Shown in pieces: positions 1-7,935 of a stretch of DNA of 64,000 nt. A program made the position numbers and the translations under genes. Below the pieces are notes generated by a model. The model did no database searches, had not been told where the DNA came from, and saw only the letters and a program-made list of their open reading frames with translations. Every line of letters starts with the position of its first letter. The stretch's first letter is position 1. Origin of the DNA: Nisaea nitritireducens (GTDB lineage Bacteria; Pseudomonadota; Alphaproteobacteria; Thalassobaculales; Thalassobaculaceae); the NCBI RefSeq assembly GCF_014904795.1, contig NZ_JACZFS010000048.1, forward strand, positions 23,025 to 87,024. The letters are read 5' to 3'.

Positions 1-846
1 GGCCCTCTCCGGGACGATCTGATGATTTCTCCGCGTATCGCCTCGCCAATGATCGGCCTCGGTATGCTCGAAGCTCTTGCGGCTGATGATATCCTGAGCT
101 GGGCCGACCCCGATGACCGGGACGGCGACGGCATTTCAGGACGAGGGAACCGGATCAAGAGCAAGCTGGCCCAGGAAGTGATGCTTGGCCGCTTCGGCTG
201 GAAAGCGAACCAGGCGACCCTCAAGGACCAGGTCACCGACGCCTTCTCCGGCGATATCGGCATTTCTTCCAGTCTCCACCCGGCGAATGCCGGTGATTGC
301 ACACCGGCCCAGACCGCCTGCATCACAGCCCCGGACGGTGGAGATGAAAAGAGCGGTAATGTAGAGGTCAACGATCACCTGCTGGATCTGGTGACCTTTT
401 ACAGCCGTAATCTCGCCGTCCCGGCCCGGCGCGATGTTGGCTCTCCGGAAGTGCTGGCCGGGAAGAAGGTATTCTACCAATCGGGCTGCATTGCCTGCCA
501 TCGCCCGAAATACGTCACCCCGCGCGATCCACTACGCCCGGAACAGTCCTTCCAGTTGATCTGGCCTTATACGGACATGTTGCTGCATGATATGGGCGAC
601 GGCTTGGCCGACAACCGCCCTGACGGATTTGCCGATGGCCAGGAATGGCGCACACCGCCGCTCTGGGGCATCGGCCTGACGGAAACCGTCAGCGGACACA
701 CAAACTTTCTGCACGACGGCCGCGCTCGCAGCCTGCTTGAAGCAATTCTCTGGCATGGCGGCGAAGCAGCCACCGCACGTGACCGGGTGATCGCACTCCC
801 GACCGGGGATCGCGAGAGCCTTCTCCGTTTTCTCAACTCGCTATAG
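1..846 (+). CDS. Di-haem oxidoreductase (DUF1111/DHOR family), C-terminal part
   Basis: The reading frame is open to the first base of the window, so this is the C-terminal part of a gene that begins upstream. It contains a c-type haem motif CIACH, with the first Cys codon at 487-489, followed by the family's typical run of aromatic and PPLWGIG residues near 655-675. Family members are periplasmic di-haem c-type proteins; the second haem motif would lie in the missing N-terminal half. The imelysin and DUF1513 genes follow directly, an arrangement common in proteobacterial iron-related operons, which suggests a role in periplasmic iron (or copper) oxidation and uptake. The family call is firm; the metal is inferred. 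Confidence 0.85.
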   Translation, partial: GPLRDDLMISPRIASPMIGLGMLEALAADDILSWADPDDRDGDGISGRGNRIKSKLAQEVMLGRFGWKANQATLKDQVTDAFSGDIGISSSLHPANAGDCTPAQTACITAPDGGDEKSGNVEVNDHLLDLVTFYSRNLAVPARRDVGSPEVLAGKKVFYQSGCIACHRPKYVTPRDPLRPEQSFQLIWPYTDMLLHDMGDGLADNRPDGFADGQEWRTPPLWGIGLTETVSGHTNFLHDGRARSLLEAILWHGGEAATARDRVIALPTGDRESLLRFLNSL

Positions 847-855
847 GCGACAGCC

Positions 856-1950
856 ATGCAACGCATCCTGATCCTGATGGTCTCCTTCCTGGCAATTTCC
901 GCCGCGGGGCCAGCCGGTCCGGCGCGCGCGGCAGATGCAGACGAAACCTTCAAGGCGATCACGAAAGCGAGCGTCTTCGATCACATCATCCCGCGCTATG
1001 AACTTCTGGCTACAGCCGGGGTCGGGCTTGAAGCCGCCGCAACGACCTATTGCCAGGACCGCACGGCGCAAAGTTTCACCGGCCTCGACAGCGCCTTCCG
1101 CGACTACTGGATGGCCTGGGCCGGCATCCGGCACATCCAGTTCGGCCCGGTGCAATCTCAGAACCGGGGATTCCGCATCCAGTTCTGGCCCGATTTCCGG
1201 AACAAGATCGGCAAACAGCTGTCCCGCGTACTGGCCGCGGAAAACAGCACAGCGCTTGAGAAAACAACCTTCGCCAAAACCAGCATCGCAGTTCAGGGCC
1301 TCCCTGCCCTGGAGCGGCTGCTGCTTGATGGACATGCAGGGTTTGCCGGCTCCAAAGGTGCCTTCAAATGCGCGCTCACGGAGACGATCACCCTCAATCT
1401 CGCCACCATCGCCAATAACATTGCCGCCGACTGGAACCCGAACGATGGCTACGCCCATACAGTCGCCACGGCAGGCGTCGGGGAAAGCCCTTATTCGGAA
1501 GCCTACGAGGTACCGGTCGAACTGTTGCAAAGCCTGCTCGGAGAGTTGGAAGCAAGTCGCGATGTGCGGCTCGGCCGACCGCTCGGCTCCCAGGCGAACA
1601 AGGCTCGCCCCAAACTGGCCGAAGCCTGGCGCAGCGGCCTGTCAAAAGCCATTCTTGTCGAGTCATTGAAAGGCACCGGGGATTTGTATCGGAGCGGCGG
1701 GTTCGAGCAGGCCTTGCGGAATGCCGGGGAGGTCGCGCTGGCCGACCGGATATCGGCCGGCTTCCAGAAAGCGGTCACGCAGGCCGACGCGCTTGAAGGC
1801 TCTCTTTACGATGCCTTTACGGCACCGGAGGGACGCAAAAAGCTGGAGGCTGTCCGCGCCGACCTGAAAGTTCTTACCGGTCTGCTTGGCACCGATCTGG
1901 CAGTTGCCCTGGACATCTCGCCAGGCTTCAACAGCCGGGATGGAGACTGA
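856..1950 (+). CDS. Imelysin-family periplasmic protein
   Basis: This is a 364-residue protein with a clear Sec signal peptide ending near ARA-AD (about residue 25), so it acts in the periplasm or on the envelope. The N-terminal DHIIPRYELLA segment and the later WAGIRHIQFGP segment match the imelysin (peptidase M75/insulin-cleaving membrane protein-like) fold, a two-helical-bundle family tied to iron uptake. It starts 9 bases after the di-haem oxidase stop and ends 5 bases before the DUF1513 start, so it is cotranscribed with both. The canonical GxHxxE metal motif is not obvious; the GIRHIQFG stretch may replace it. Role in metal acquisition is inferred from family and neighbours. Confidence 0.82.
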   Translation: MQRILILMVSFLAISAAGPAGPARAADADETFKAITKASVFDHIIPRYELLATAGVGLEAAATTYCQDRTAQSFTGLDSAFRDYWMAWAGIRHIQFGPVQSQNRGFRIQFWPDFRNKIGKQLSRVLAAENSTALEKTTFAKTSIAVQGLPALERLLLDGHAGFAGSKGAFKCALTETITLNLATIANNIAADWNPNDGYAHTVATAGVGESPYSEAYEVPVELLQSLLGELEASRDVRLGRPLGSQANKARPKLAEAWRSGLSKAILVESLKGTGDLYRSGGFEQALRNAGEVALADRISAGFQKAVTQADALEGSLYDAFTAPEGRKKLEAVRADLKVLTGLLGTDLAVALDISPGFNSRDGD

Positions 1951-1955
1951 TTGCC

Positions 1956-3083
1956 ATGATTACACGCAGAACCCTGATTGCGGGTCTTGTCGCCTCCGGA
2001 GCCACGGCCCTGGTCTCCGCTCCGCTCACGGCCGGGCAGGACAATGACCGCCTGCTGATATCCTGCGCCCGGAAGCCCGACGGCAGCTTCGTGCTGGTCG
2101 GCTTCACCGAGAATGGCTCGGTACCGTTCGAGCTCCCTCTGCCGGGGAGAGGCCATGCGACAACCATTTCGCCTGACGGCAAGACCGCAGTCCACATGGC
2201 CCGTCGGCCCGGCCGCTTCATGCTGGTTGCAGACCTGGAGACCGGCACGCTCCGGGATCTGGTGAACGCGCCGGAAGGGCGCCATTTCTATGGCCATGCC
2301 GCTTTCTCTCCCGACGGCCGCCAGCTTTTCACCACGGAGAACGATTTCGACAATGCAAAGGGCGCCATCGGCGTCTGGACTACCGGCAACAGCTTTGAGC
2401 GGGTCGGGGAATGGGACAGCCAGGATATCGGCCCGCACGACGTCAGCCTGATGCCGGACGGCGTGACGATGGTCATCGCCAATGGCGGTATCCTGACCCA
2501 TCCGGACAGCGGCCGCGCCAAGCTGAATATCGCCGACATGAAACCGAGCCTCGCCTTCCTCGACGCCCGCGACGGCAGCTTCATCCGCAAGGTCGAACTG
2601 CCGGCGGAACTGCACAAGAACAGCATCCGCCACCTCGATACAGGGCCGGACGGCACCGTGCTGTTCGGCATGCAGTATCAGGGCGATGCTTCCGATGCGC
2701 CTCCACTTGTCGGGATGATCGGACGTGACGGGAAAAGCACCCTTTTCGACGCGCCTGAAACTCTCACACCTGGACTGAAAGGCTATTGCGCTGACGTCGC
2801 CATCGATCCGAGCGGCAAGTTCGGCGCGAGCACCTTCCCGCGTGGCAACCGGATCGCAATCTGGTCTATCCCGGACGGCAATTTGGTCTCCTTCAACAGC
2901 GCCCGCGACAGCGCCGGCGTTGCCGCCGGACCGCACCCGGGCGGGTTCAGATTCTCCACCGGATTCGGCAGGCTGCTCTCCCGCATCGCCGATCCGGAGA
3001 GCCTCGTCACAGAAGGCTATGTTCAGCGATTTGCCGGATTGGCATTCGACAACCATATGACTGCCCTGGAGCGGCATCTCTAG
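1956..3083 (+). CDS. DUF1513 protein, Tat-type leader, predicted beta-propeller
   Basis: The 375-residue product begins MITRRTL followed by a hydrophobic stretch, a twin-arginine-like leader, which suggests export of a folded protein. The body has repeated GHA/SPDGR and PHDVSLMPDG segments typical of beta-propeller blades and matches DUF1513. It closes the oxidase-imelysin-DUF1513 operon, an arrangement seen repeatedly beside iron-regulated genes. The biochemical function of DUF1513 is not established. The start follows a GGAG at an acceptable distance. Confidence 0.82.
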   Translation: MITRRTLIAGLVASGATALVSAPLTAGQDNDRLLISCARKPDGSFVLVGFTENGSVPFELPLPGRGHATTISPDGKTAVHMARRPGRFMLVADLETGTLRDLVNAPEGRHFYGHAAFSPDGRQLFTTENDFDNAKGAIGVWTTGNSFERVGEWDSQDIGPHDVSLMPDGVTMVIANGGILTHPDSGRAKLNIADMKPSLAFLDARDGSFIRKVELPAELHKNSIRHLDTGPDGTVLFGMQYQGDASDAPPLVGMIGRDGKSTLFDAPETLTPGLKGYCADVAIDPSGKFGASTFPRGNRIAIWSIPDGNLVSFNSARDSAGVAAGPHPGGFRFSTGFGRLLSRIADPESLVTEGYVQRFAGLAFDNHMTALERHL

Positions 3084-3204
3084 AGCCTGCCCCGGCACAA
3101 CAACCGGTGCGACAGTTCGGCGACTGGGCCTGAACTTCGCGAAACGGTATAAGTAGAAACAATAGATCGTCGACCGAAAACGACCGACTAATTTGGAGAG
3201 AATA

Positions 3205-3588
3205 ATGCTGCGCAAAGTCGCTTTTATCGCCGCCCTCCTCGCCGTGACCGCAAGCCCGGTCCTGGCCGAGGGTGACGCCGCGAAGGGCAAGAAGGTCTTC
3301 CGGAAATGCAAGGCCTGTCATGTCGTCGACAAGGAGAAAAACCGGGTCGGCCCTCATCTAGTCGGCATTTTCGGCCGTCCCGCTGCAGGCGTTGAGAAAT
3401 TCAAATACTCCAAGGCAATGAAAGCCAAGGCCGAGGAAGGTCTTGTCTGGGATGAGGCCAGCATCGCCGAGTTTCTGAAGGCCCCGAAAAAATATCTCAA
3501 GGGCACCAAAATGGCCTTTGTCGGGCTGAAGAAGCAGGACGATATCGACAACGTCATCGCCTACATCAAAGCCGAAAGCGGAAAGTAA
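3205..3588 (+). CDS. Small monohaem cytochrome c (class I, c2-like)
   Basis: This is a 127-residue periplasmic c-type cytochrome. It has a signal peptide ending near VLA-EG, one haem attachment motif CKACH around residues 38-42, a KVGPHL-like NRVGPHLVG stretch, and a methionine in KGTKMAF that would be the distal haem ligand. The start is the ATG at 3205, placed after GGAGAG; an upstream in-frame TTG at 3193 overlaps that ribosome site and is unlikely. It probably carries electrons for a periplasmic oxidase, possibly the di-haem protein encoded upstream. The partner is not shown by sequence. Confidence 0.93.
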   Translation: MLRKVAFIAALLAVTASPVLAEGDAAKGKKVFRKCKACHVVDKEKNRVGPHLVGIFGRPAAGVEKFKYSKAMKAKAEEGLVWDEASIAEFLKAPKKYLKGTKMAFVGLKKQDDIDNVIAYIKAESGK

Positions 3589-3610
3589 GACACTGCGCTT
3601 GGGAAGTGTG

Positions 3611-3636
3611 CCGCGCATCGGGCATCCGATGCGCGG
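3611..3636. terminator. Bidirectional stem-loop terminator
   Basis: There is a perfect 11-bp inverted repeat, CCGCGCATCGG and its complement, with a four-base loop, between two convergent genes. It sits right after the cytochrome c stop and touches the stop of the ChaN-like gene. A short T-rich tract (TCTTTT) follows on the plus strand, but it lies within the opposite gene's 3' end. Confidence 0.75.
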
Positions 3637-4611
3637 TCAGTCTTTTGTGAAGTTGCTGAACCGGGCTTTCAGATCGGCGCAATAGTCCTTCTTCGGATGT
3701 GCCGGATCCGTGTACCAGACATAGTCGAACCTGCTGGCGGGAATCGCGTGTTCCTCGCCTGCCCAGACAATCTCAAGATCGCCTTCCAACAAACCAATAG
3801 ACACTATGTTCTTTCCCCCGAACCGCTGTTCGAGGTGATAGCCAGCGCCGGTATCCCGGCGCGCATGCTGGCCTCCGGCGATCAGCACGGCACCGTCAGC
3901 CATCGCAGCGGATCGCACCATCGCCTCAGCGAGACTGGCATCCCGGGCGATCTGCACGGCAACCATCGGGGAAAGCTTCGTCCGGGGAATCAGGCCGCAG
4001 TGACCGCGATAGACCTCATCCAGAAGCGCATCGCGGACAGATTCAGGAACAGCCTCATCCAGCCGGAGAGCCGCCCTCAAATCCGTATTGGTCATATCGC
4101 CACGACTGATAGCCCGGACCGTGTCCGCGTCGAGATTTCCGGCGACCATCGGCAGACCGGCCGTCAGTGCCAGCTCCGCAATCGGCCGGTAGAATTTCCA
4201 GTCGGGCCAACCGGATTCGGCCCAACCGACAGCATCCGCAAACGCATCCGGGTCGGTATCTTCGGCCTCAACGAAACTGTCGATCTCAGGTTGCTTGCCG
4301 CGCTCGATCATCTCCCAGACCAGAGCAGGCTTGCGCCCGGCGGCAATCATCCGACGGAGAATGTCGGCCTGAATGTCGTGATGCTCAGGATTGTCGTGCT
4401 TCTCGCCAAGCAACACGAAGCGCCGATCCGCAAGATCCGTCGCCAGCCGATCAATTGAAAGCGGCTCTCCCGTCTCCGTTTCAAACAAGGCGGGCGGCGG
4501 TGAGGCAGAGGCCGGAGCTGTATCAGCAAGCGCTGCAAAGCAGACGATCAGAGCGATGCCCAGAACGCCGCGCCACCGCCCGGTAATGTGTGGGGGATAG
4601 GATATGATCAT
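3637..4611 (-). CDS. ChaN/Tiki-superfamily putative haem-binding lipoprotein-like protein
   Basis: The 324-residue product has an N-terminal hydrophobic leader (about residues 15-37) and the ChaN-type motif LLGEKHDNPEHH near residue 70. The family (PF04187) adopts the Tiki/TraB/EreA fold; Campylobacter ChaN binds haem and is iron regulated. A GEKHDNPEHHD histidine cluster and a C-terminal GGQHARRD are visible. It is coupled to the upstream hypothetical gene by a TAATG overlap. Its place next to cytochrome and imelysin genes fits iron or haem handling, which is inferred. No lipobox Cys is seen in the leader. Confidence 0.82.
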   Translation of the reverse strand: MIISYPPHITGRWRGVLGIALIVCFAALADTAPASASPPPALFETETGEPLSIDRLATDLADRRFVLLGEKHDNPEHHDIQADILRRMIAAGRKPALVWEMIERGKQPEIDSFVEAEDTDPDAFADAVGWAESGWPDWKFYRPIAELALTAGLPMVAGNLDADTVRAISRGDMTNTDLRAALRLDEAVPESVRDALLDEVYRGHCGLIPRTKLSPMVAVQIARDASLAEAMVRSAAMADGAVLIAGGQHARRDTGAGYHLEQRFGGKNIVSIGLLEGDLEIVWAGEEHAIPASRFDYVWYTDPAHPKKDYCADLKARFSNFTKD

Positions 4612-5135
4612 TAATCAAACAGGCTATCGATTGCGCTCTGGTCCATGATGTCGTCGATCTCAGCCTGATCGTACCGCGGCACAGTGCCGTTGATCACCCC
4701 GGAGATCTGCTCCAGCGTCAGTCTCACTTCACGGACCTTGGCCATGGTCTGGTTTCGGAACTCATCTTCGGATGCCGTGCCGTTCAGCTCTTTCAGAAGA
4801 TCCCGTGTCATGAAGATCTGATCATTGGCCGATGCCACCAGATCCTCGAAGGCCTGGATGTATTCGTGCGGGGCATTTTCATAGGCCCAGATGGCCAATT
4901 CCTTGTCGGAGAATCCGCTCGCCGCAAAATGCTCGATATATGTCGCCGGTTTCCATTCCTCGACCTCCTCAAGCATCTCCGGCATGTCCGGAACGAGCTC
5001 AAGCAACATCACCACTTCATTGAAATGGTTCAGGTAATCTGTCGCCAGCAGGGAGGTCTCGTTGATATTGGTTCCCCGGACCAGCAACCTATATGTCTTG
5101 GTAAGGCGTGGCTGTGTCTCCATCGCGACGACCAT
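4611..5135 (-). CDS. Conserved-looking hypothetical protein, acidic, helical
   Basis: I do not recognise this family. The product is about 174 residues, rich in Glu and Asp and predicted mostly alpha-helical, with no signal peptide or membrane segment. The start chosen is the ATG giving MVVAMETQ, 7 bases after GGGGA; a longer frame reaches an ATG at 5183 without a ribosome site. Its stop overlaps the start of the ChaN-like gene (TAATG), so the two are translationally coupled and the protein may act with it. Nothing visible gives a biochemical role. Confidence 0.7.
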   Translation of the reverse strand: MVVAMETQPRLTKTYRLLVRGTNINETSLLATDYLNHFNEVVMLLELVPDMPEMLEEVEEWKPATYIEHFAASGFSDKELAIWAYENAPHEYIQAFEDLVASANDQIFMTRDLLKELNGTASEDEFRNQTMAKVREVRLTLEQISGVINGTVPRYDQAEIDDIMDQSAIDSLFD

Positions 5136-5312
5136 ACCGCATTCCCCAAACGTTTTAGACGCAATTCTATGACATATACTCACAACTCATTAAAATTGCG
5201 TATATTTTAGGGAATTTCGAGACACTGTTTACCAACCGCTCGACCGGCTGGACCTATGATCATGTGCATAAGGAGCCGGGCGGGAAGAATCGCTGAATAT
5301 CAGTGGTCGCTG

Positions 5313-5441
5313 TCAGCCCGCGAGATCGAAATCGCGCAGCTTGTCGGAGCCAGTCTCGGCAATGCTCTCCTCTACCGCCTCCAGTTTGCCGAGAATGCCT
5401 TCCGCGTTGACATGGAAATTCACGGAACCGGCGCCAGCCAT
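5313..5441 (-). CDS. Possible 42-residue small protein
   Basis: A 43-codon frame lies in the otherwise geneless stretch between the genes at 5135 and 5591. It begins with ATG six bases after a clear GGAG and encodes a soluble, mildly acidic peptide starting [11 protein letters not shown] and ending RDFDLAG. A helix [13 protein letters not shown] is likely. No family is recognised. The ribosome site, sensible composition and lack of competing genes favour it, but length alone cannot exclude chance. The rest of 5136-5590 holds only promoters for the flanking divergent genes, as far as I can see. Confidence 0.45.
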   Translation of the reverse strand: MAGAGSVNFHVNAEGILGKLEAVEESIAETGSDKLRDFDLAG

Positions 5442-5590
5442 GTCTGTCTCCTGCTTGGCGTTGCAATGTGGTTTCACCGACATGTCGAGCCAGCGTTCCG
5501 CGCTGTGGCATAGACCTTAAAAAAAATTGGCTCCCTTCGTTGCAACGGCAGGGCTGGATGTTGGCGGATCAACCGGTTAGCTTGCTTTTC

Positions 5591-6325
5591 ATGAGTAATC
5601 GGCTCCTCGCGTTCGGCTCTCTCCTGCTCGGCACCGCCCGCGACGTGCTGCCGATCGTGTTGGTCGTTGCCTTCTTCCAGCTGGCTGTCCTGCAGCAGCC
5701 CTTTCCGAACCTCGGGCAGACCCTGACCGGCCTGGTGATCGTGGTCATTGGCCTGACATTGTTCCTGCAGGGGCTGGAAATGGCCCTGTTTCCGATCGGC
5801 GAATTCCTTGCCGGCGCCCTCGCCCGCAAGGGCAGCCTCGTCTGGCTTTTGCTCTTTTCCTTCGGACTGGGTTTCGGCACGACGGTGGCCGAACCGTCGC
5901 TGATCGCGGTCGGGGACGAGGCTGCCCGCGTCATGGCGGAGGGCGGCTTTATTGGCAGCGACCCGGAAGCGATGAATACCTATGCACTTGCGCTGCGCTA
6001 CACGGTCGCCGTTTCGGTCGGACTTGCCATCGTTACAGGTGTGTTCCGTATCCTGAAGGGCTGGCCGCTACACTGGATCATGATCGGCGGCTATGTGGTT
6101 GTGCAGGCGCTGACCGTTGTCGCGCCGGAAGAAATCATCGGCATCGCTTATGATTCCGGCGGCGTCACCACCTCCACCGTCACCGTCCCGCTGGTCACCG
6201 CCCTCGGCGTCGGGCTGGCGACGGTCATCAAGGGCCGTAATCCGGCAATCGACGGTTTCGGGCTGATCGCCTTTGCGTCACTGTCACCGATGATTTTCGT
6301 CCTCATTTTCGGGATGGTGTTCTAG
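5591..6325 (+). CDS. DUF1538 multi-pass membrane protein (first of a pair)
   Basis: The product is about 244 residues, very hydrophobic, with around six to seven membrane segments. It carries the DUF1538 hallmarks [12 protein letters not shown] and [16 protein letters not shown]. The start at 5591 is preferred because the N-terminus then aligns with that of the paralogue encoded next (LGTxxDVxPI). An ATG at 5558 is an alternative. DUF1538 proteins look like transporters or channels but the substrate is unknown. It is the first gene of a tight operon with its paralogue, a P-II-like protein and a CBS protein. Confidence 0.88.
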   Translation: MSNRLLAFGSLLLGTARDVLPIVLVVAFFQLAVLQQPFPNLGQTLTGLVIVVIGLTLFLQGLEMALFPIGEFLAGALARKGSLVWLLLFSFGLGFGTTVAEPSLIAVGDEAARVMAEGGFIGSDPEAMNTYALALRYTVAVSVGLAIVTGVFRILKGWPLHWIMIGGYVVVQALTVVAPEEIIGIAYDSGGVTTSTVTVPLVTALGVGLATVIKGRNPAIDGFGLIAFASLSPMIFVLIFGMVF

Positions 6326-6327
6326 GC

Positions 6328-7158
6328 ATGGCGATGGAATGGGTCACCGCTCTCTACGAGGCTTTTCTCGGCACGTTGCTCGACGTGTTTCCGATTGCAG
6401 CGATCCTCGCCTTCTTCCAGCTGGTCGTACTGCGCCAGAGCATTCCGCAACTCAGCCGGGTTTTGCTCGGCTTTGTCTATGTCATCCTCGGGCTCGCGCT
6501 GTTCCTGGTCGGACTGGAAGAAGCCCTATTCCCGATTGGTGAGCTGATGGCGACGCAGTTGACCGATCCGGCCTTCATCGCCCCTGGCCGCGATATCGAA
6601 AGCCTCGACTGGACGGATTATTACTGGGTCTATCTGTTTGCCGCGGCCATCGGGTTTTCAACGACCATCGCAGAGCCGTCACTGATCGCTGTCGCCAACA
6701 AGGCCAGCACCCTCACCGGCGGCGGTATCGACGGCCGAGGTCTGCGTATCGCCGTTGCCATCGGTGTCGCCCTCAGCATTGCCGTCGGCGCCTTCCGGAT
6801 CGTCACCGGCACACCGCTCTATCTCTACATGATCGTTGGTTACGCACTCGTAGTGCTGCAGACGATCTACGCACCGCGCATGATCATTCCGCTGGCCTAT
6901 GATTCCGGCGGCGTCACCACCTCCACCGTCACCGTTCCGCTGGTCACCGCCCTCGGCCTCGGCCTTGCCTCAACCGTCCCCGGACGGGACCCCGTACTGG
7001 ACGGTTTCGGACTGATCGCCCTCGCCAGCCTGTTTCCGATGCTCAGCGTCATGAGTTATGCCCAGGTCGGTGCCTGGATGGCCACGCGCCGCAAAAAGCG
7101 CGAGGCCACCTCTTCCATTTCAGAAACAGAAACCCCACAGCCAGGGAGCCAGCAATGA
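6328..7158 (+). CDS. DUF1538 multi-pass membrane protein (second of a pair)
   Basis: This 276-residue membrane protein is a clear paralogue of the preceding gene. It shares [13 protein letters not shown] and the near-identical [16 protein letters not shown] segment, and the two probably form a hetero-oligomer. It has a longer loop after the third segment and a charged C-terminal tail (about residues 250-276). The gene begins two bases after the first one stops and overlaps the P-II-like gene by ATGA. Conserved Ser/Thr/Gly segments in opposed repeats hint at a re-entrant transport pathway; that is inference. Confidence 0.88.
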   Translation: MAMEWVTALYEAFLGTLLDVFPIAAILAFFQLVVLRQSIPQLSRVLLGFVYVILGLALFLVGLEEALFPIGELMATQLTDPAFIAPGRDIESLDWTDYYWVYLFAAAIGFSTTIAEPSLIAVANKASTLTGGGIDGRGLRIAVAIGVALSIAVGAFRIVTGTPLYLYMIVGYALVVLQTIYAPRMIIPLAYDSGGVTTSTVTVPLVTALGLGLASTVPGRDPVLDGFGLIALASLFPMLSVMSYAQVGAWMATRRKKREATSSISETETPQPGSQQ

Positions 7159-7505
7159 AGTTCAAGCTGATAGTTGCCGTGGTAAGCGATGCCAAGACCG
7201 AAGTCGTGGTCGACACCGCACGGCAGTGCGGCGGGACCGGCAGCACCGTCATTACCAATGTCCGGGGCGAGGGCCTGAAACCCTCCTCCACCTTCCTCGG
7301 CCTTACCCTTGAGGGTCAGCGGGACATCGTTCTGCTGGTTGTCGAGGAGCATATGTCGCGTCATATCCTGGAAGAAATCTGCCGGGCCGCCCGGTTCGAT
7401 GAGGACCTTGGCAGCGGTGTCGCCTTCCAGATCGACATCGAGGACGCTGTCGGTCTGACCTCGCAAATCAAGGAAATCGAAAAAGAGATCGAGGAAGAAA
7501 TATGA
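7155..7505 (+). CDS. P-II-like signalling protein, atypical
   Basis: This 116-residue protein has the ferredoxin-like P-II fold pattern (KLIVAVV at the N-terminus, TGSTVITNVRGEG, then DIVLLVVEE and a helix SRHILEEICRAA). It lacks the canonical P-II signature and the uridylylated T-loop tyrosine, and ends in a charged helix KEIEKEIEEE. It is coupled by ATGA overlaps to the DUF1538 gene before it and the CBS gene after it. P-II proteins of this type usually regulate a neighbouring membrane transporter in response to a ligand. Control of the DUF1538 pair is therefore likely, but not shown. Confidence 0.8.
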   Translation: MKFKLIVAVVSDAKTEVVVDTARQCGGTGSTVITNVRGEGLKPSSTFLGLTLEGQRDIVLLVVEEHMSRHILEEICRAARFDEDLGSGVAFQIDIEDAVGLTSQIKEIEKEIEEEI

Positions 7506-7909
7506 GCCACCATCCTTATGTGAAGGTCGAGGACGTGATGAGCGCTAACCCGCACGTCATCGACGGCCTCGCGACGGTGCGAAATGCCATCGACCTGATG
7601 CGGGAGCACAATGTCAGCTCACTGGTCATCGAACGGCGGGACGACATGGACGAGTACGGCGTCGTCACGGTCGGCGATATCGCGGCGCATGTCGCCAGCA
7701 AGGACCGCTCGCCGGAACGCACCAGCGTCTACGAAATCATGTCGAAGCCGGTGCTGTCTGTCGATATCGGCATGGATATCAAATACGCGATCCGCATGCT
7801 GAACCGGTTCAAGCTGACCCGTGCGCTTGTCACCCGTCAGGGCGATATGGTCGGCATCGTGACTCTCAGGGATATGGTTGTGCGCTATACTGAGCCTGAC
7901 ACGGCTTAA
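7502..7909 (+). CDS. CBS-domain protein (two CBS motifs)
   Basis: The 135-residue product is a stand-alone Bateman module. It consists of two CBS motifs, roughly residues 8-68 (VEDVMSANPHVIDGLATVRNA) and 76-132 (EIMSKPVLSVDIGMDIKYAI). Such modules bind adenine nucleotides and regulate attached or partner proteins. Its ATG overlaps the P-II-like stop, which places it as the last gene of the DUF1538 operon. Two separate nucleotide-sensing proteins in one operon with a membrane protein pair suggests double control of transport by energy or nitrogen status (inference). Confidence 0.9.
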   Translation: MSHHPYVKVEDVMSANPHVIDGLATVRNAIDLMREHNVSSLVIERRDDMDEYGVVTVGDIAAHVASKDRSPERTSVYEIMSKPVLSVDIGMDIKYAIRMLNRFKLTRALVTRQGDMVGIVTLRDMVVRYTEPDTA

Positions 7910-7935
7910 GTCGGGTAACCGGATACCAAGACGAC

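Noticed and set aside
1806..3311. 501-codon minus-strand frame across DUF1513 and the cytochrome c start
   Set aside because: It overlaps two good genes and the intergenic promoter, and has no sensible product.
5256..5513. 85-codon plus-strand frame in the 5136-5590 gap
   Set aside because: There is no ribosome site and the composition resembles antisense reading of the better 42-codon candidate.
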